A DNA stretch of 64,000 nt from Bog-756 sp963835465 (GCA_963835465.1 CAWIFR010000006.1:434001-498000), one strand, 5' to 3'. Shown: positions 18,203 through 26,448, numbered from the stretch's first letter. Numbers and translations: made by a program. Notes: generated by a model from the letters alone, not told the origin.

Positions 18203-19072
18203 CTACAGCTCGCCCAGTCGCGGCACCACCTGCTCAGCCACTCGGGACACCCACCCGGCCGGATCGGTGCCTGCCGGACTGAGCCACACCTGTCCGATGC
18301 CCTGGGCCGCATATCCCTCCATGGCCGAGAGGAAACCGTCGACGTCCTGAAGGGGATCCGCACCGAAGATGATGGTCCGGTCGATCTCGGCAAGATCCCG
18401 GCTCTCGGCGTCGCAGTGTCGGGCCAGCACGTCCAGCTTGTGGGCGACCACCCCGGGATCCGGGGCGAACAGATTGCAGGCATCGGCATAGCGGGCGACC
18501 AGGCGGAGGGTCTTCTGCTCCCCGCTCCCCCCGACGAGGACGGGTGGTCGCGGCTGCTGGATGGGCCGTGGGGAGCAGATGGTCTCGGCCAGACGGTAGT
18601 GGCGGCCGACAAAGGGGCCATCGTCGTCACTCCACATCTGCAGACAGATCTGCAGCGTCTCCTCCAGACGTTCGAACCGCTCGGCCAGGGGCGGGAAGGG
18701 CACGCCCAACCCGTGGTGCTCCCGCTCGTACCAAGCCGCTCCGATCCCCAGCTGGGCCCGACCCCCCGACAGCACGTCGAGGGTGGTCACCGTCTTGGCC
18801 AGCAGACCCGGGTGGCGGTAGGTGACACCGGTCACCAACAGGCCGAGCGTGATCCGGTGGGTCAGGCCGGCCAGGTACCCGAGGGTGGTGTAGCCCTCGA
18901 GCATCGGGTCCTCCGAGGTGGCCAGCTCCTCCATCTGGAACCAGTGGTCCATCACGGTGAACGCCGAGCAGCCCCCCTCCTCGGCCGCCCGGACGGTGGC
19001 GGCGAGGACGGCAGCCAGGCTTTCGGGCTGCCCGGGGAGGGTGAAGTTGGGGAAGTGGATGGCGAGCTTCAT
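18203..19072 (-). CDS. LLM-class (luciferase-like) F420-dependent oxidoreductase
   Basis: 289 residues, TIM-barrel bacterial-luciferase superfamily. Begins MKLAIHFPNFTLPGQPE; FTVMDHWFQ, LGLLVTGVTYRHPGLLAKTVTTLDVLSGGRAQLGIGAAWYEREH and PPVLVGGSGEQKTLRL are the classic LLM segments. Members of this subfamily (TIGR03560-like) use reduced F420 as hydride donor, though FMN cannot be excluded from sequence. Separated by 65 nt from the PPOX gene and preceded by its own leaderless -10. Confidence 0.87.
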   Translation of the reverse strand: MKLAIHFPNFTLPGQPESLAAVLAATVRAAEEGGCSAFTVMDHWFQMEELATSEDPMLEGYTTLGYLAGLTHRITLGLLVTGVTYRHPGLLAKTVTTLDVLSGGRAQLGIGAAWYEREHHGLGVPFPPLAERFERLEETLQICLQMWSDDDGPFVGRHYRLAETICSPRPIQQPRPPVLVGGSGEQKTLRLVARYADACNLFAPDPGVVAHKLDVLARHCDAESRDLAEIDRTIIFGADPLQDVDGFLSAMEGYAAQGIGQVWLSPAGTDPAGWVSRVAEQVVPRLGEL

Positions 19073-19079
19073 GAGAGGC

Positions 19080-19085
19080 ACCCTA
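19080..19085 (-). promoter_or_regulatory. -10 element TAGGGT, leaderless promoter
   Basis: Minus-strand TAGGGT, 7 nt before the ATG at 19072. Confidence 0.42.
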
Positions 19086-19226
19086 CGGTCCTCCTCCCCT
19101 GGGTCCGTTCGCCGTGCACTGCCCCATCGCCGGCGCCTCGGGGAGGCGCCTCCAGGCCAACGGACCCGATGCGGCCGACCTAGGCTTGACGTGTGGCTGC
19201 CAGGCCACGGGACGAAGGGAGGCCCC

Positions 19227-19715
19227 ATGGGCAGTGTGGATCGGAACAGTGCGGGTCGGGGCGACCGACTCGCCTTCGTGCAGTCCACCTGGCACGAGGA
19301 GATCGTCGACCGCTGCCGCGACTCGTTCCTGGCCGAGATCGCCATCCTGGGAGTCGGGCAGGACCGCGTCGACCTCTACCGGGTGCCCGGGGCCTTCGAG
19401 ATCCCACTCCACGCCCAACGGCTGGCCACCAGCGGGAGGTATGCCGCCATCGTCGGCGCCGGGCTGGTCATCGACGGGGGGATCTACCGCCACGACTTCG
19501 TGGCCGAGGCGGTCATCAACGGGCTGATGCGGGTCCAACTGGATCACGACGTGCCGGTGATCTCGGCCGTCCTCACCCCCCACCACTTCCACAACCACGA
19601 CGAGCACGCGTCCTTCTTCTCCGAACACTTCACGGTGAAGGGGGTCGAGGCCGCCCGGGCCTGTGCCCGGACGGTCGAGAGCCTCGCCCGATTGCCGGTC
19701 CGGGTGGTGGCCTGA
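19227..19715 (+). CDS. ribH: 6,7-dimethyl-8-ribityllumazine synthase, type II (RibH2-like)
   Basis: Penultimate enzyme of riboflavin synthesis, condensing a pyrimidinedione with dihydroxybutanone phosphate. 162 residues. VPGAFEIPLHAQRL is the universal lumazine synthase motif; the segment TPHHFHNHDEHASFFSEHF with many His is the mark of the type II (decameric, Brucella RibH2-like) branch. No other rib gene is nearby, so it stands alone. A 5' leader is present: TAGGCT at 19181-19186 could be the -10 and GGGAGG about 5-10 nt before ATG the ribosome site. Flavin or F420-precursor supply is the probable role. Confidence 0.87.
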   Translation: MGSVDRNSAGRGDRLAFVQSTWHEEIVDRCRDSFLAEIAILGVGQDRVDLYRVPGAFEIPLHAQRLATSGRYAAIVGAGLVIDGGIYRHDFVAEAVINGLMRVQLDHDVPVISAVLTPHHFHNHDEHASFFSEHFTVKGVEAARACARTVESLARLPVRVVA

Positions 19716-19798
19716 TCTCGCGATCGCCACTGCCCAAAGTCTCCTCACCCACCCGTCGATACGATGGCGGTGAACCGTAACCAAGGGAGGTAGCGACC

Positions 19799-20176
19799 AT
19801 GGACGTCCGGTCCGTCGAGGACATGGCCCCGGTCATCGAGCACAACGGCACGACACCGGTGTGGTGGCTGGTCCCGCCCCAGGAGCTCCGTGAGGCTACC
19901 GAGGGGGGCTTCCTCGAGCTGGTCAGCGAGTGGGAGGTGGCCGGTGGAGGTGCGGTGGACCCCCACTCCCATCCGACCCACGAGTTCTATTACATCCTCT
20001 CGGGCCGCGGCATCATGAAGATCGGCGACGAGGAGCGGGAGGTGCAGATGGGTGACCTGGTCTACACGCCACCCGATACCACCCACAGCATCTGGCCGGT
20101 CAGCGAGCACGCGCCACTCCGCGGCCTGGCCTTCGCCATCGGCACCCCGGGCGCCGGCACCGTCGACTACAGCTAG
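19799..20176 (+). CDS. cupin domain protein
   Basis: 125 residues, single beta-barrel cupin. Motif 1 GAVDPHSHPTHEFYYILSGRG supplies three His and a Glu as metal ligands; motif 2 MGDLVYTPPDTTHSIWP supplies the last His. Ribosome site GGGAGG at 19785-19790, -10 candidate TACGAT at 19760-19765. Such small cupins act as dioxygenases, isomerases or sensors; no specific role can be assigned. Confidence 0.8.
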   Translation: MDVRSVEDMAPVIEHNGTTPVWWLVPPQELREATEGGFLELVSEWEVAGGGAVDPHSHPTHEFYYILSGRGIMKIGDEEREVQMGDLVYTPPDTTHSIWPVSEHAPLRGLAFAIGTPGAGTVDYS

Positions 20177-20177
20177 C

Positions 20178-20474
20178 TCAGGCGCCCTCTCCAGGAGGTC
20201 CACCCGGAGTCGGGGCGTCGATCCGAACGACCTCGAGCGGCACCCCGTCCCGAGGTTCGGCCCGACGGGCCCGCCGGACGAGCAGATAGACGGCGGTGCC
20301 GACGGCACAGCCCAGGGCCACCAGCACCACCACGCGGAGCGCGGGCACGGCCCGTTCGGCCGCCACCTCCACCCGCTCCACGGTGGCCAGGCCCCTCCCT
20401 ACCTCGTCCAGGACGATCTGGGCCGTGCCCACATGCTCTTGGGCCTGATGCAGCCACAACCGGGTGTCGCTCAT
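20178..20474 (-). CDS. small single-span membrane protein, unknown
   Basis: 98 residues. The first 40 are predicted helical (MSDTRLWLHQAQEHVGTAQI), followed by one membrane helix (VPALRVVVLVALGCAVGTAVYLLV) and a positively charged RRARR stop-transfer, then a Pro/Gly-rich tail. No family recognised. Minus-strand AAGGAG lies upstream of the ATG. Convergent with the cupin gene, whose stop is only 2 nt away. Confidence 0.5.
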   Translation of the reverse strand: MSDTRLWLHQAQEHVGTAQIVLDEVGRGLATVERVEVAAERAVPALRVVVLVALGCAVGTAVYLLVRRARRAEPRDGVPLEVVRIDAPTPGGPPGEGA

Positions 20475-20553
20475 GGACGTACCGCTCCTTCAGGATTGTC
20501 GTGACCGAGAGGGGCCTCCGCGTGCCCCCACCGTAGGCGGCCTGCATGCGGTG

Positions 20554-21054
20554 CTAGGGCTGGTGGAAGACGAACATCCGGCGGGCGTCGATGCGAGCGC
20601 ACACGTTGGCGTCCAGGAACGACTCCCACTCCGGTCCGTACTGCGGGACGTAGTGGTCGAGGAGCGTGGCCCGGATCCCGGCGTGCGCCGGGTCGGTGAG
20701 GTCCAGCACCGTGGCCGTGCCGTGGACGGTGACGGCGAAGGACTCGCCGGGGAGGTGGGTGGCGCTGACCTGGGGCCGGTGACGGAGGTGGCGGACCCGC
20801 ACCGAGTCGGGAGACGAGCTGAAGTGGAACGACCCCCGGAAGAAGATGCCGTCCACCGGTCCCACCAGGGGTCGGCCGTCCGCCGTGACCGTGGCCAGGG
20901 CCAGGAGGCGCATGCCGCCCAGTCGGCCGCAGATCTCGGCGGCGGGCAGCCGGCGCTCGGGGGTGATGACCTCCAGCAGGTGGTGGCCGGCCGAGCCGTA
21001 GCTCCGGTCCAGCAGCTCCTGGAGGGCCCGGAGGTCATCCTCGGTCTCGTGCAC
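20554..21054 (-). CDS. pyridoxamine 5'-phosphate oxidase family protein
   Basis: About 166 residues. After an N-terminal helix (LRALQELLDRSYGSAG) comes the split barrel: LLALATVTADGRPLVGPVDGIFFRGSFHFSS, VRVRHLRHRPQVSATH and GESFAVTVHGTATV. It ends FLDANVCARIDARRMFVFHQP. Probably flavin- or F420-binding. GTG at 21054 is the likely start since the DoxX-type gene ends 15 nt upstream and GAGG abuts it; an ATG farther in would cut into the barrel. Confidence 0.68.
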   Translation of the reverse strand: MHETEDDLRALQELLDRSYGSAGHHLLEVITPERRLPAAEICGRLGGMRLLALATVTADGRPLVGPVDGIFFRGSFHFSSSPDSVRVRHLRHRPQVSATHLPGESFAVTVHGTATVLDLTDPAHAGIRATLLDHYVPQYGPEWESFLDANVCARIDARRMFVFHQP

Positions 21055-21068
21055 CCTCGACCGACGCC

Positions 21069-21461
21069 TCAGTCGGCGGCCGGTCCCACCGGCCTCGCCT
21101 GCCGGGCGGCCCAGACCATGAGGAGCTGGAGCGGCAGCCGACCCCAGGCCACGTCGGCCCGGTCCATGGCTCCCGGGTTGCGTCCGGAGCCCGCGTCCAC
21201 GGCCATCTGGAGATTGGCCGGGAACACCGCGGCCAGCACGGCGACGCTCGCCGTCGAGGCCCAGGCCCTCCGTCGGGCTAGTCCCCAGGCACACACCAGC
21301 TCAGCCGCTCCGCTGGCGTAGATCAGGGGCCGGTGCGTGCCGTCCGGCAGCACCCGGGGCATGATGGGCTCGAAGGCCTGGGGGCGGACGAAGTGGACGA
21401 CCCCACTGGCCATGAACCCCACGGCCAGCGCGAGCGGTGCGGAACGTCGGGTTCGGCCCAT
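21069..21461 (-). CDS. DoxX-like membrane protein
   Basis: 130 residues, four hydrophobic segments (LALAVGFMASGVVHFV; LIYASGAAELVCAWGLA; ASTASVAVLAAVFPANLQMAV; LPLQLLMVWAARQ). The FMASGVVHFVRPQAFEPIMPRVLP and FPANLQMA signatures belong to the DoxX/MauE-like family. Function unknown, perhaps redox-linked. Leaderless -10 TACAGT lies 6 nt before the ATG. Confidence 0.75.
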   Translation of the reverse strand: MGRTRRSAPLALAVGFMASGVVHFVRPQAFEPIMPRVLPDGTHRPLIYASGAAELVCAWGLARRRAWASTASVAVLAAVFPANLQMAVDAGSGRNPGAMDRADVAWGRLPLQLLMVWAARQARPVGPAAD

Positions 21462-21467
21462 ACCCAG

Positions 21468-21473
21468 ACTGTA
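21468..21473 (-). promoter_or_regulatory. -10 element TACAGT, leaderless promoter
   Basis: Minus-strand TACAGT, 6 nt before the ATG at 21461; probably serves the DoxX and PPOX genes together. Confidence 0.45.
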
Positions 21474-21526
21474 GAGGTCCGGCGCGCCGGAACGCCCACA
21501 CGTCGACAGCGCCGGCCCTGGTCAAC

Positions 21527-21532
21527 TACCGT
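21527..21532 (+). promoter_or_regulatory. -10 element TACCGT, leaderless promoter
   Basis: TACCGT, 8 nt before the ATG at 21541, with no Shine-Dalgarno. Confidence 0.4.
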
Positions 21533-21540
21533 GACCGACC

Positions 21541-22704
21541 ATGGAGAGCCGTGGGCGGAGGGGCGCCGGAATCGCCGGATTCCTCATCGTCGCCTGCGCC
21601 GCGACGTCCTGGGCCGCCGCCCCGGCCGGCGCCCAGGACCGGAGCACGCCGACCCAGGCCCTGACCAGGGGCCTCCACCACCTGGTGTCCATGTCGGGCG
21701 GCCCGCCCGGAGCCATTGCCCTGGTCCAGGCGGGCCATGACGTGAAGGTGACGACCGCCGGCGTCGGGAACACGGTGACCGCGACGCCCATCTCGGCAGG
21801 CGACACCGCGCGCATCGCCAGTGTCTCCAAGGCGTACACCGGGGCGGTGGCCCTCTCCCTCGTCACCCAGCACAAGCTCAAGCTGTCCGACACCATCGCC
21901 AAGCGACTCCCCACCCTTCCCCCGTCATGGGGAAAGGTGACCCTGGCCCAGCTCCTGCATCACACCAGCGGCCTGCCGGACTACATCAAGAGCGAGGACT
22001 TCATCAACGTCCTGAGGGCCGATCCCCATGCTGTGCTCACCCCCACCCAGCTCCTCAGCTACGTGACCAACAAGCCCCCGAACTTCACCCCGGGCACCGC
22101 GTACGAGTACTCCGACACCGACAACATCGTGGTCGGCCTGATGGTCGAAGCGGTGACCGGCGGGTCCTACGAACAGGCCCTGGCCCAGGACGTCACGTCG
22201 CCACTCCGTCTGCCGGCGACGACGCTGCCCGACAGCCCCGCCCTCACCGAGCCCTACGTGCACGGCTACGCCGTCGAAGCCGGCTCACCGCCCAGCGATG
22301 TCAGCACGTACCTCAACCCGGGACTGGCGTGGGCGTCAGGCGGCATGCTCTCCACCCCTTCCGAGCTGAACCAGTTCATGAGGGCGTACGTGCGGGGCAC
22401 GCTCACCGACCGGGCCACCCGAAGCAAGCAGTTCCGCTTCGTACCGGGGAGTTCGGGACCTCCAGGGCCGGGGACCAACGCGGCCGGCCTGGCCATCTTC
22501 CGCTACCGGACGGCGTGTGGGACCGTGTACGGCCACACAGGCAACTTCCCCGGCTACACCATCTTCGCCGCCGCCAGCTCGAACGGATCCCGCTCGGTCG
22601 TCGTGATCGTGAACGAGCAGCTCAACGACAACCCGGCCACCCCGGTCTTCACCCAACTGCGGGCGGTGGACGGCCTCGGGGTGTGCGCGGCGATGCACGC
22701 CTGA
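21541..22704 (+). CDS. secreted serine hydrolase (class C beta-lactamase/esterase family)
   Basis: 387 residues with a Sec signal peptide (hydrophobic IAGFLIVACAATSWAAAPAGA, cleavage expected after AGA). Penicillin-binding fold: nucleophile motif SVSK (Ser94, Lys97), second motif YSD with Tyr190 (Asn replaced by Asp), and HTG near 332 in GHTGNFPGY. LLHHTSGLPDYI is typical of the D-Ala-D-Ala carboxypeptidase/esterase branch (family S12). Acts outside the membrane. Antibiotic resistance should not be assumed; most members are peptidases or esterases. Confidence 0.88.
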   Translation: MESRGRRGAGIAGFLIVACAATSWAAAPAGAQDRSTPTQALTRGLHHLVSMSGGPPGAIALVQAGHDVKVTTAGVGNTVTATPISAGDTARIASVSKAYTGAVALSLVTQHKLKLSDTIAKRLPTLPPSWGKVTLAQLLHHTSGLPDYIKSEDFINVLRADPHAVLTPTQLLSYVTNKPPNFTPGTAYEYSDTDNIVVGLMVEAVTGGSYEQALAQDVTSPLRLPATTLPDSPALTEPYVHGYAVEAGSPPSDVSTYLNPGLAWASGGMLSTPSELNQFMRAYVRGTLTDRATRSKQFRFVPGSSGPPGPGTNAAGLAIFRYRTACGTVYGHTGNFPGYTIFAAASSNGSRSVVVIVNEQLNDNPATPVFTQLRAVDGLGVCAAMHA

Positions 22705-22798
22705 GCCTCCGGTCATCGCCCGGCCGACGGTGACGGTCACACAGCTGGGAGCAGCGTCCGGCTGGTCCTGAGGACGTCCTGTCGTACATTCGTCGAGG

Positions 22799-23340
22799 TC
22801 ACCACCGCGGTGGTCTCCGACCCCTCCCGGTGGGTCGCCGCCCGTTCGCCTGCGGCGCCGTCGGATCAGGACGACCGCCCCACGAGAAGCCGAGGAAACG
22901 CTCCCGGGCCGGGCGGGACGCCCCGACGACGATCTCGGGGGCGAACTGCTCCTCGTCTCGTGCCGCTCCCAGGTAGCCGGCGGTCATCTCGAGGCCCAGT
23001 GCACACCTCGTCCGGGCACATGGACACCGACCCGCCGAGCGGTCCCACGTCCCAACGGTGGGCCAGGACGTCGACCGGGTTGATGCCGGCGGCCATGTCG
23101 GCGCGGAGCGTACCGAAGGGGAGGCTACAGAGCCGCGACCGGTCGACCCCCGCCCACGCCGAGTGGGCAAGGTCCGCGGCGGAGCGAAGGGCGGCACCGA
23201 CGTGACTCCCGGGAAGGTCACCGCTCGGCGTCCGGGGGCGATCGGTGGCCCCCGAGGCGAACCCGGCGAACTTCAGGGTCACCCCGAACGAGTGGTTCAA
23301 CACCTCGGCCACGGACCACCCTGGGGACCGCGGCGTGACT
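22799..23340 (-). pseudogene. TIGR03086-type (maleylpyruvate isomerase-like) metal-binding protein remnant
   Basis: Reading leftwards from 23340: PGWSVAEVLNHSFGVTLKF, GATDRPRTPSGDL, LPFGTLRADMAAGINPVDVLAHRWDV, then in a different frame GLEMTAGYLG and ASRPARERFLGF. These are the ordered segments of the mycothiol-dependent isomerase/DinB-like TIGR03086 family, including metal-site His residues in LNHS and LAHRWD. The normal first 20-30 residues are missing because the GNAT gene ends at 23339, no start codon fits, and the frame changes near 23005. It is 5'-truncated and shifted, so a decayed gene is likely, with a sequence error as the alternative for the shift. Confidence 0.55.
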
Positions 23341-23752
23341 AGCCCAACGTGAAACGGAGCCGGTGACGCTGCTGGTCCCACCCCGAGGCCCGCCAGAAGG
23401 CCGTGGCCAGTGATTCGGTCTCCACCACGATCGCCTGGAGGCGGGCCGCACCCACACTGCGGAGATGGGACTCGGCGGCCTCCAGCAGCTGCCGGCCCAG
23501 TCCCTCACGTCGATGACCCGGAGCTACCACCAACCGGTAGACCGATCCCCGCCAACCGTCCCATCCGGCGATCACCGAGCCGATCACCGCTCCGTCGTCT
23601 TCGGCGACCAGCAGCGTCGACCCCTGGTGGTCCACCAGCGCCCGCAGGCTGGCGACGTCGTCGGTGTGGGTCGGTTCGGCCTTCCCTCCGATCCAGAGTC
23701 CGAGTACCGCAGGGAAGTCATCGGCCAGGCCGGTGCGGATGGTGGGAGCCAT
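23339..23752 (-). CDS. GNAT family N-acetyltransferase
   Basis: 137 residues. Contains VYRLVVAPGHRREGLGRQLLEAAESHLRSVGA, the acetyl-CoA phosphate-binding loop (R/Q-x-x-G-x-G/A) and its helix, followed by the closing strand region ATAFWRASGW. Single-domain enzyme of unknown substrate. Its 3' end has displaced the 5' end of the TIGR03086 remnant. Leaderless -10 TAGCCT 6 nt before the ATG. Confidence 0.83.
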   Translation of the reverse strand: MAPTIRTGLADDFPAVLGLWIGGKAEPTHTDDVASLRALVDHQGSTLLVAEDDGAVIGSVIAGWDGWRGSVYRLVVAPGHRREGLGRQLLEAAESHLRSVGAARLQAIVVETESLATAFWRASGWDQQRHRLRFTLG

Positions 23753-23758
23753 AGGCCC

Positions 23759-23764
23759 AGGCTA
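23759..23764 (-). promoter_or_regulatory. -10 element TAGCCT, leaderless promoter
   Basis: Minus-strand TAGCCT, 6 nt before the ATG at 23752. Confidence 0.42.
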
Positions 23765-23814
23765 CGAGGGCCGGACCGGTACTGTCGTACGCCCCGCCCG
23801 CGGCAGCCGCCGGC

Positions 23815-24789
23815 TCAGGTCGGCTGTCCGCGCTCGGCGGCCCGGCCGAAGCGGCCGGCCCAGCGACCGAGGTGGTCGAGCAGTGCGGGCGGGGTGATCA
23901 CCTCGAACTCGGCCTCGGCGTTGCCCAGGGCCAGGGCGGGCCAGTCCAGCGAGTCCACCGTCATCCGGAACAGGCACCACTCCTCGCCCAACGCCTCCAG
24001 GGTGCCCCACGGTCCGATGCGGGCCCGGGTCACCGCGGCCGGAGCGTGGATGCGCACCTCGATCTGGTGACGCGACGGGAGGTTCTCGATGCCGGCACGC
24101 ACGAACTCGGCGGCGTCCGCCGCGGGGAGTTGGCGCGGCAGCGCATGGGCCCCGGTGGCCACAGGTGCGGCAATCCGGTCCAGGCGGAACGTCCGCCAGT
24201 CGAACCGGGAGAGGTCATAGGCCACCAGGTACCACCGCCTTCCGAGCAGCACCAGCCGGTGGGGGTCCACCTGCCGCGTGGTCTGCTCGCCGTCGTGCGC
24301 GGTGTAGGCAAACTCCAGCCTCTCACCGTCCCGACACCCCTGGGCCAGCGACACCAGCACGTCGGCGTCGACGCTGGTGGAGCTGGTCGGCCACGAGGCG
24401 GGGACGGTCATGGCGGCCAGGGCGCCGATCCGGCGGCGCAGGGCCGGGGGCATGACGTGCACCACCTTGCTCAGGGCGCGCACCGACGACTCCTCGATGC
24501 CGGTGACCGTGCCGGCCTGGATGGCGGCGTGGAGCCCCACCCCGATGGCGACAGCCTCCTCGTCGTCAAGTACCAGGGGGGGCAGCACGGCACCGGGGGC
24601 CAGCTGATAGCCCCCGTCCACCCCCCGACGCGCCTCCACGGGGTAGCCGAGCTCCCGCAGCCGGTCGATGTCCCGCCGGAGGGTCCGGTCAGATACCTCC
24701 AGGCGGTCGGCCAGGCCCGTGCCGGTCCAGTACCGGCGGGACTGGAGGAGCGAGAGGAGGCGGAGCGTTCTCGTGCCGGGGGCAGACAT
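23815..24789 (-). CDS. WYL-domain transcriptional regulator (YafY/DeoR type)
   Basis: 324 residues. N-terminal winged helix (TLRLLSLLQSRRYWTGTGLADRLEVSDRTLRRDIDRLRELG), a middle linker with VLPPLVLDDEEAVAIGVGL, then a WYL domain (RRWYLVAYDLSRFDWRTFRLDRI) and a C-terminal WCX-like part (DWPALALGNAEAEFEVI). WYL domains bind nucleic acid or small ligands and act as switches. It is divergent from a DinB-family gene and an inverted repeat lies between them, so it likely controls that gene and itself. GGAAGGA just before ATG is the ribosome site. Confidence 0.9.
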   Translation of the reverse strand: MSAPGTRTLRLLSLLQSRRYWTGTGLADRLEVSDRTLRRDIDRLRELGYPVEARRGVDGGYQLAPGAVLPPLVLDDEEAVAIGVGLHAAIQAGTVTGIEESSVRALSKVVHVMPPALRRRIGALAAMTVPASWPTSSTSVDADVLVSLAQGCRDGERLEFAYTAHDGEQTTRQVDPHRLVLLGRRWYLVAYDLSRFDWRTFRLDRIAAPVATGAHALPRQLPAADAAEFVRAGIENLPSRHQIEVRIHAPAAVTRARIGPWGTLEALGEEWCLFRMTVDSLDWPALALGNAEAEFEVITPPALLDHLGRWAGRFGRAAERGQPT

Positions 24790-24800
24790 TCCTTCCAGTA

Positions 24801-24817
24801 TGTCCCCATTTAGGACA
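24801..24817. promoter_or_regulatory. inverted repeat TGTCC-N7-GGACA, candidate WYL regulator operator
   Basis: A 5-bp perfect inverted repeat with an AT-rich centre (CCATTTA) 11 nt upstream of the WYL gene start and within the divergent promoter region of the DinB gene. Position and symmetry fit an autoregulatory operator; binding is inferred. Confidence 0.45.
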
Positions 24818-24883
24818 GAAACTGACCGCTATCCCCCATACCGTGGGACACATCCACCGAAACCCACCTGGAAGGCCAATGCC

Positions 24884-25408
24884 ATGCCCACCGACAGCCA
24901 GACCGTTACCGACCTCGAGCGAGACGATCTCCTGGACTCCCTCACCAAGCACCGGGGCTTCCTCCGTCAGACCGTCCAGGGACTGACCGAGGCCCAGGCC
25001 CGGCAGCGGCCCACGGCCAGCGAACTCTGTCTGGGCGGCATCATCAAGCACGTGACCCTCATGGAGGAGGGTTGGGTCCGCTTCATCGAGCAGGGCCCGG
25101 CGACCATGGGCGCGGCCGACGAATCCGCCTACGAGGCCCACCTCGCTGGCTTCCGAATGACCGACGACGAGACGCTGCCCGGGCTGCTGGCCCGGTACGA
25201 GGACGTGGCCCGGCGCACCGACGAGGTACTGCTCACCCTCCCCTCCCTCGACGCCTCCCATCCCCTGCCCGAGGCACCCTGGTTCGAGCCCGGTGCGCGT
25301 CGGACCGCCCGCCGGGTCTTCGTGCACATCGTCGCCGAGACCGCTCAGCACGCCGGACACGCCGATATCATCCGCGAGACCCTGGACGGGGCCAAGACCA
25401 TGGGATGA
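24884..25408 (+). CDS. DinB family protein (DUF664)
   Basis: 174 residues, four-helix bundle. RDDLLDSLTKHRGFLRQTVQGLTEAQARQRP, GGIIKHVTLMEEGWVRF and FVHIVAETAQHAGHADIIRETLDG supply the three His expected at the metal site (one in IKHV, two in the last helix). Such DinB/DUF664 proteins use bacillithiol or mycothiol as a thiol cofactor in transfer reactions. Commonly paired with a WYL regulator as here. Start at 24884, in frame with the domain, chosen over the ATG five bases earlier, which is out of frame. Confidence 0.82.
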   Translation: MPTDSQTVTDLERDDLLDSLTKHRGFLRQTVQGLTEAQARQRPTASELCLGGIIKHVTLMEEGWVRFIEQGPATMGAADESAYEAHLAGFRMTDDETLPGLLARYEDVARRTDEVLLTLPSLDASHPLPEAPWFEPGARRTARRVFVHIVAETAQHAGHADIIRETLDGAKTMG

Positions 25409-25438
25409 CGGGCCGACGGCGGGGTGGCACGCTGTGGG

Positions 25439-26047
25439 ATGCCCACCACCCCGCCGCCCGGTGACGTCCGGTCCGAGTTCGAACGCATGCTCGCAGGGGA
25501 CCTCTACCGGGCCGACGACCCCGAGATCGTGGCCGCCCACCACCGGGCCGTCCGACTGCTCGACCGTTACAACCACTCCTCGGTCGACGACCCCGACGAG
25601 CGTCGGCACCTCCTCGACGACCTGCTGGGCGGCTTGGGGTCGGGCAGCGTCATCCGGCCACCGCTGCACTGTGACTACGGCTCACCCATCGCCATCGGGG
25701 CGCACACCTTCGTCAACTTCGGCCTGGTGGCCCTCGACCCAGCCCCCATCGTCATCGGCGACCACGCCCAGATCGGCCCGAACGTCCAACTGTTGACGCC
25801 GACCCATCCCCTCGACCCGGACCTACGACGTGAGGGCTGGGAGGCGGCCGGCCCGATCACCCTCGGCCACAACGTCTGGCTGGGGGGTGGGGTCATCGTG
25901 TTGGCCGGTGTGACCATCGGTGACGACGCGGTGGTGGGCGCGGGGGCCGTCGTGACTCGGGATCTCCCCGCCCGCACCGTCTCGGCGGGTAGTCCGGCCC
26001 GGGTCATCAGGCGCCTGGACGACGGTCCCAGCCCTCCCAACGGCTGA
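25439..26047 (+). CDS. sugar O-acetyltransferase (maltose/galactoside acetyltransferase family)
   Basis: 202 residues. An N-terminal helical cap (MLAGDLYRADDPEIVAAHHRAVRLLDRYN) is followed by a left-handed beta-helix of hexapeptide repeats (FVNFGLVALDPAPIVIGDHAQIGPNVQLL, ITLGHNVWLGGGVIVLAGVTIGDDAVVGAGAVVTRDL). The catalytic His is in TPTHPLDPDLR. Acetylates a sugar or nodulation-type acceptor from acetyl-CoA; trimer in the cytosol. Follows dinB by about 30 nt. Confidence 0.88.
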   Translation: MPTTPPPGDVRSEFERMLAGDLYRADDPEIVAAHHRAVRLLDRYNHSSVDDPDERRHLLDDLLGGLGSGSVIRPPLHCDYGSPIAIGAHTFVNFGLVALDPAPIVIGDHAQIGPNVQLLTPTHPLDPDLRREGWEAAGPITLGHNVWLGGGVIVLAGVTIGDDAVVGAGAVVTRDLPARTVSAGSPARVIRRLDDGPSPPNG

Positions 26048-26053
26048 GCGACC

Positions 26054-26069
26054 GCCGACGTCCACGTCG
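26054..26069. terminator. short hairpin after the acetyltransferase gene
   Basis: CCGACGT-CC-ACGTCGG, a perfect 7-bp stem with a 2-nt loop, 6 nt after the stop of the acetyltransferase gene. No T tract, as usual in actinobacteria; terminator function is inferred. Confidence 0.35.
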
Positions 26070-26082
26070 GGGAGTCCGGTCC

Positions 26083-26088
26083 TACACT
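26083..26088 (+). promoter_or_regulatory. -10 element TACACT, leaderless promoter
   Basis: TACACT, 6 nt before the ATG at 26095, same context (CCTACACT) as at 2924. Confidence 0.5.
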
Positions 26089-26094
26089 GCTTAC

Positions 26095-26448
26095 ATGCAG
26101 TACGGCCATGCCTCCTGGATCCCGGTCGCGGTCTTCGGCGGCATGTTCCTGGTCCGCTACCTGAGCTCCCAGCGCCGCCGCGGTGGTCCGCCGGTCGGCG
26201 GCCCCGGGACCCGCCGGGGGTTCACCGGCGCCGACCCCCGGGGCCCGGCCGGGCACTCCCCACCCACCTCACCCACGCCCGACGGCTCACCGTCAGGCGG
26301 CATGCCGGCCGGCTGGTTCCGGGATCCCTTCATCCGGCACGAACAGCGCTTCTGGTCCGGCACCGAGTGGACCGACCACGTGACGGACAACGGGGTCCCG
26401 GGCATCGACCCCCCGTCCGTCCCACCCGGGTCAACCGACGCCTCCTGA
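26095..26448 (+). CDS. small membrane protein with DUF2510 domain
   Basis: 117 residues. A short membrane helix (IPVAVFGGMFLVRYL) near the N-terminus, a Pro/Gly-rich linker, then PAGWFRDPFIRHEQRFWSGTEWTDHV, which is the DUF2510 motif (PAGWYxDP...RYWDGxxWT). This tryptophan-rich module is common in actinobacterial membrane proteins and has no known function. Confidence 0.7.
   Translation: MQYGHASWIPVAVFGGMFLVRYLSSQRRRGGPPVGGPGTRRGFTGADPRGPAGHSPPTSPTPDGSPSGGMPAGWFRDPFIRHEQRFWSGTEWTDHVTDNGVPGIDPPSVPPGSTDAS

Noticed and set aside
21541..22704. Class C beta-lactamase as an antibiotic-resistance gene
   Set aside because: YSD replaces YSN/YAN, and the sequence resembles S12 peptidases or esterases; resistance is not supported.
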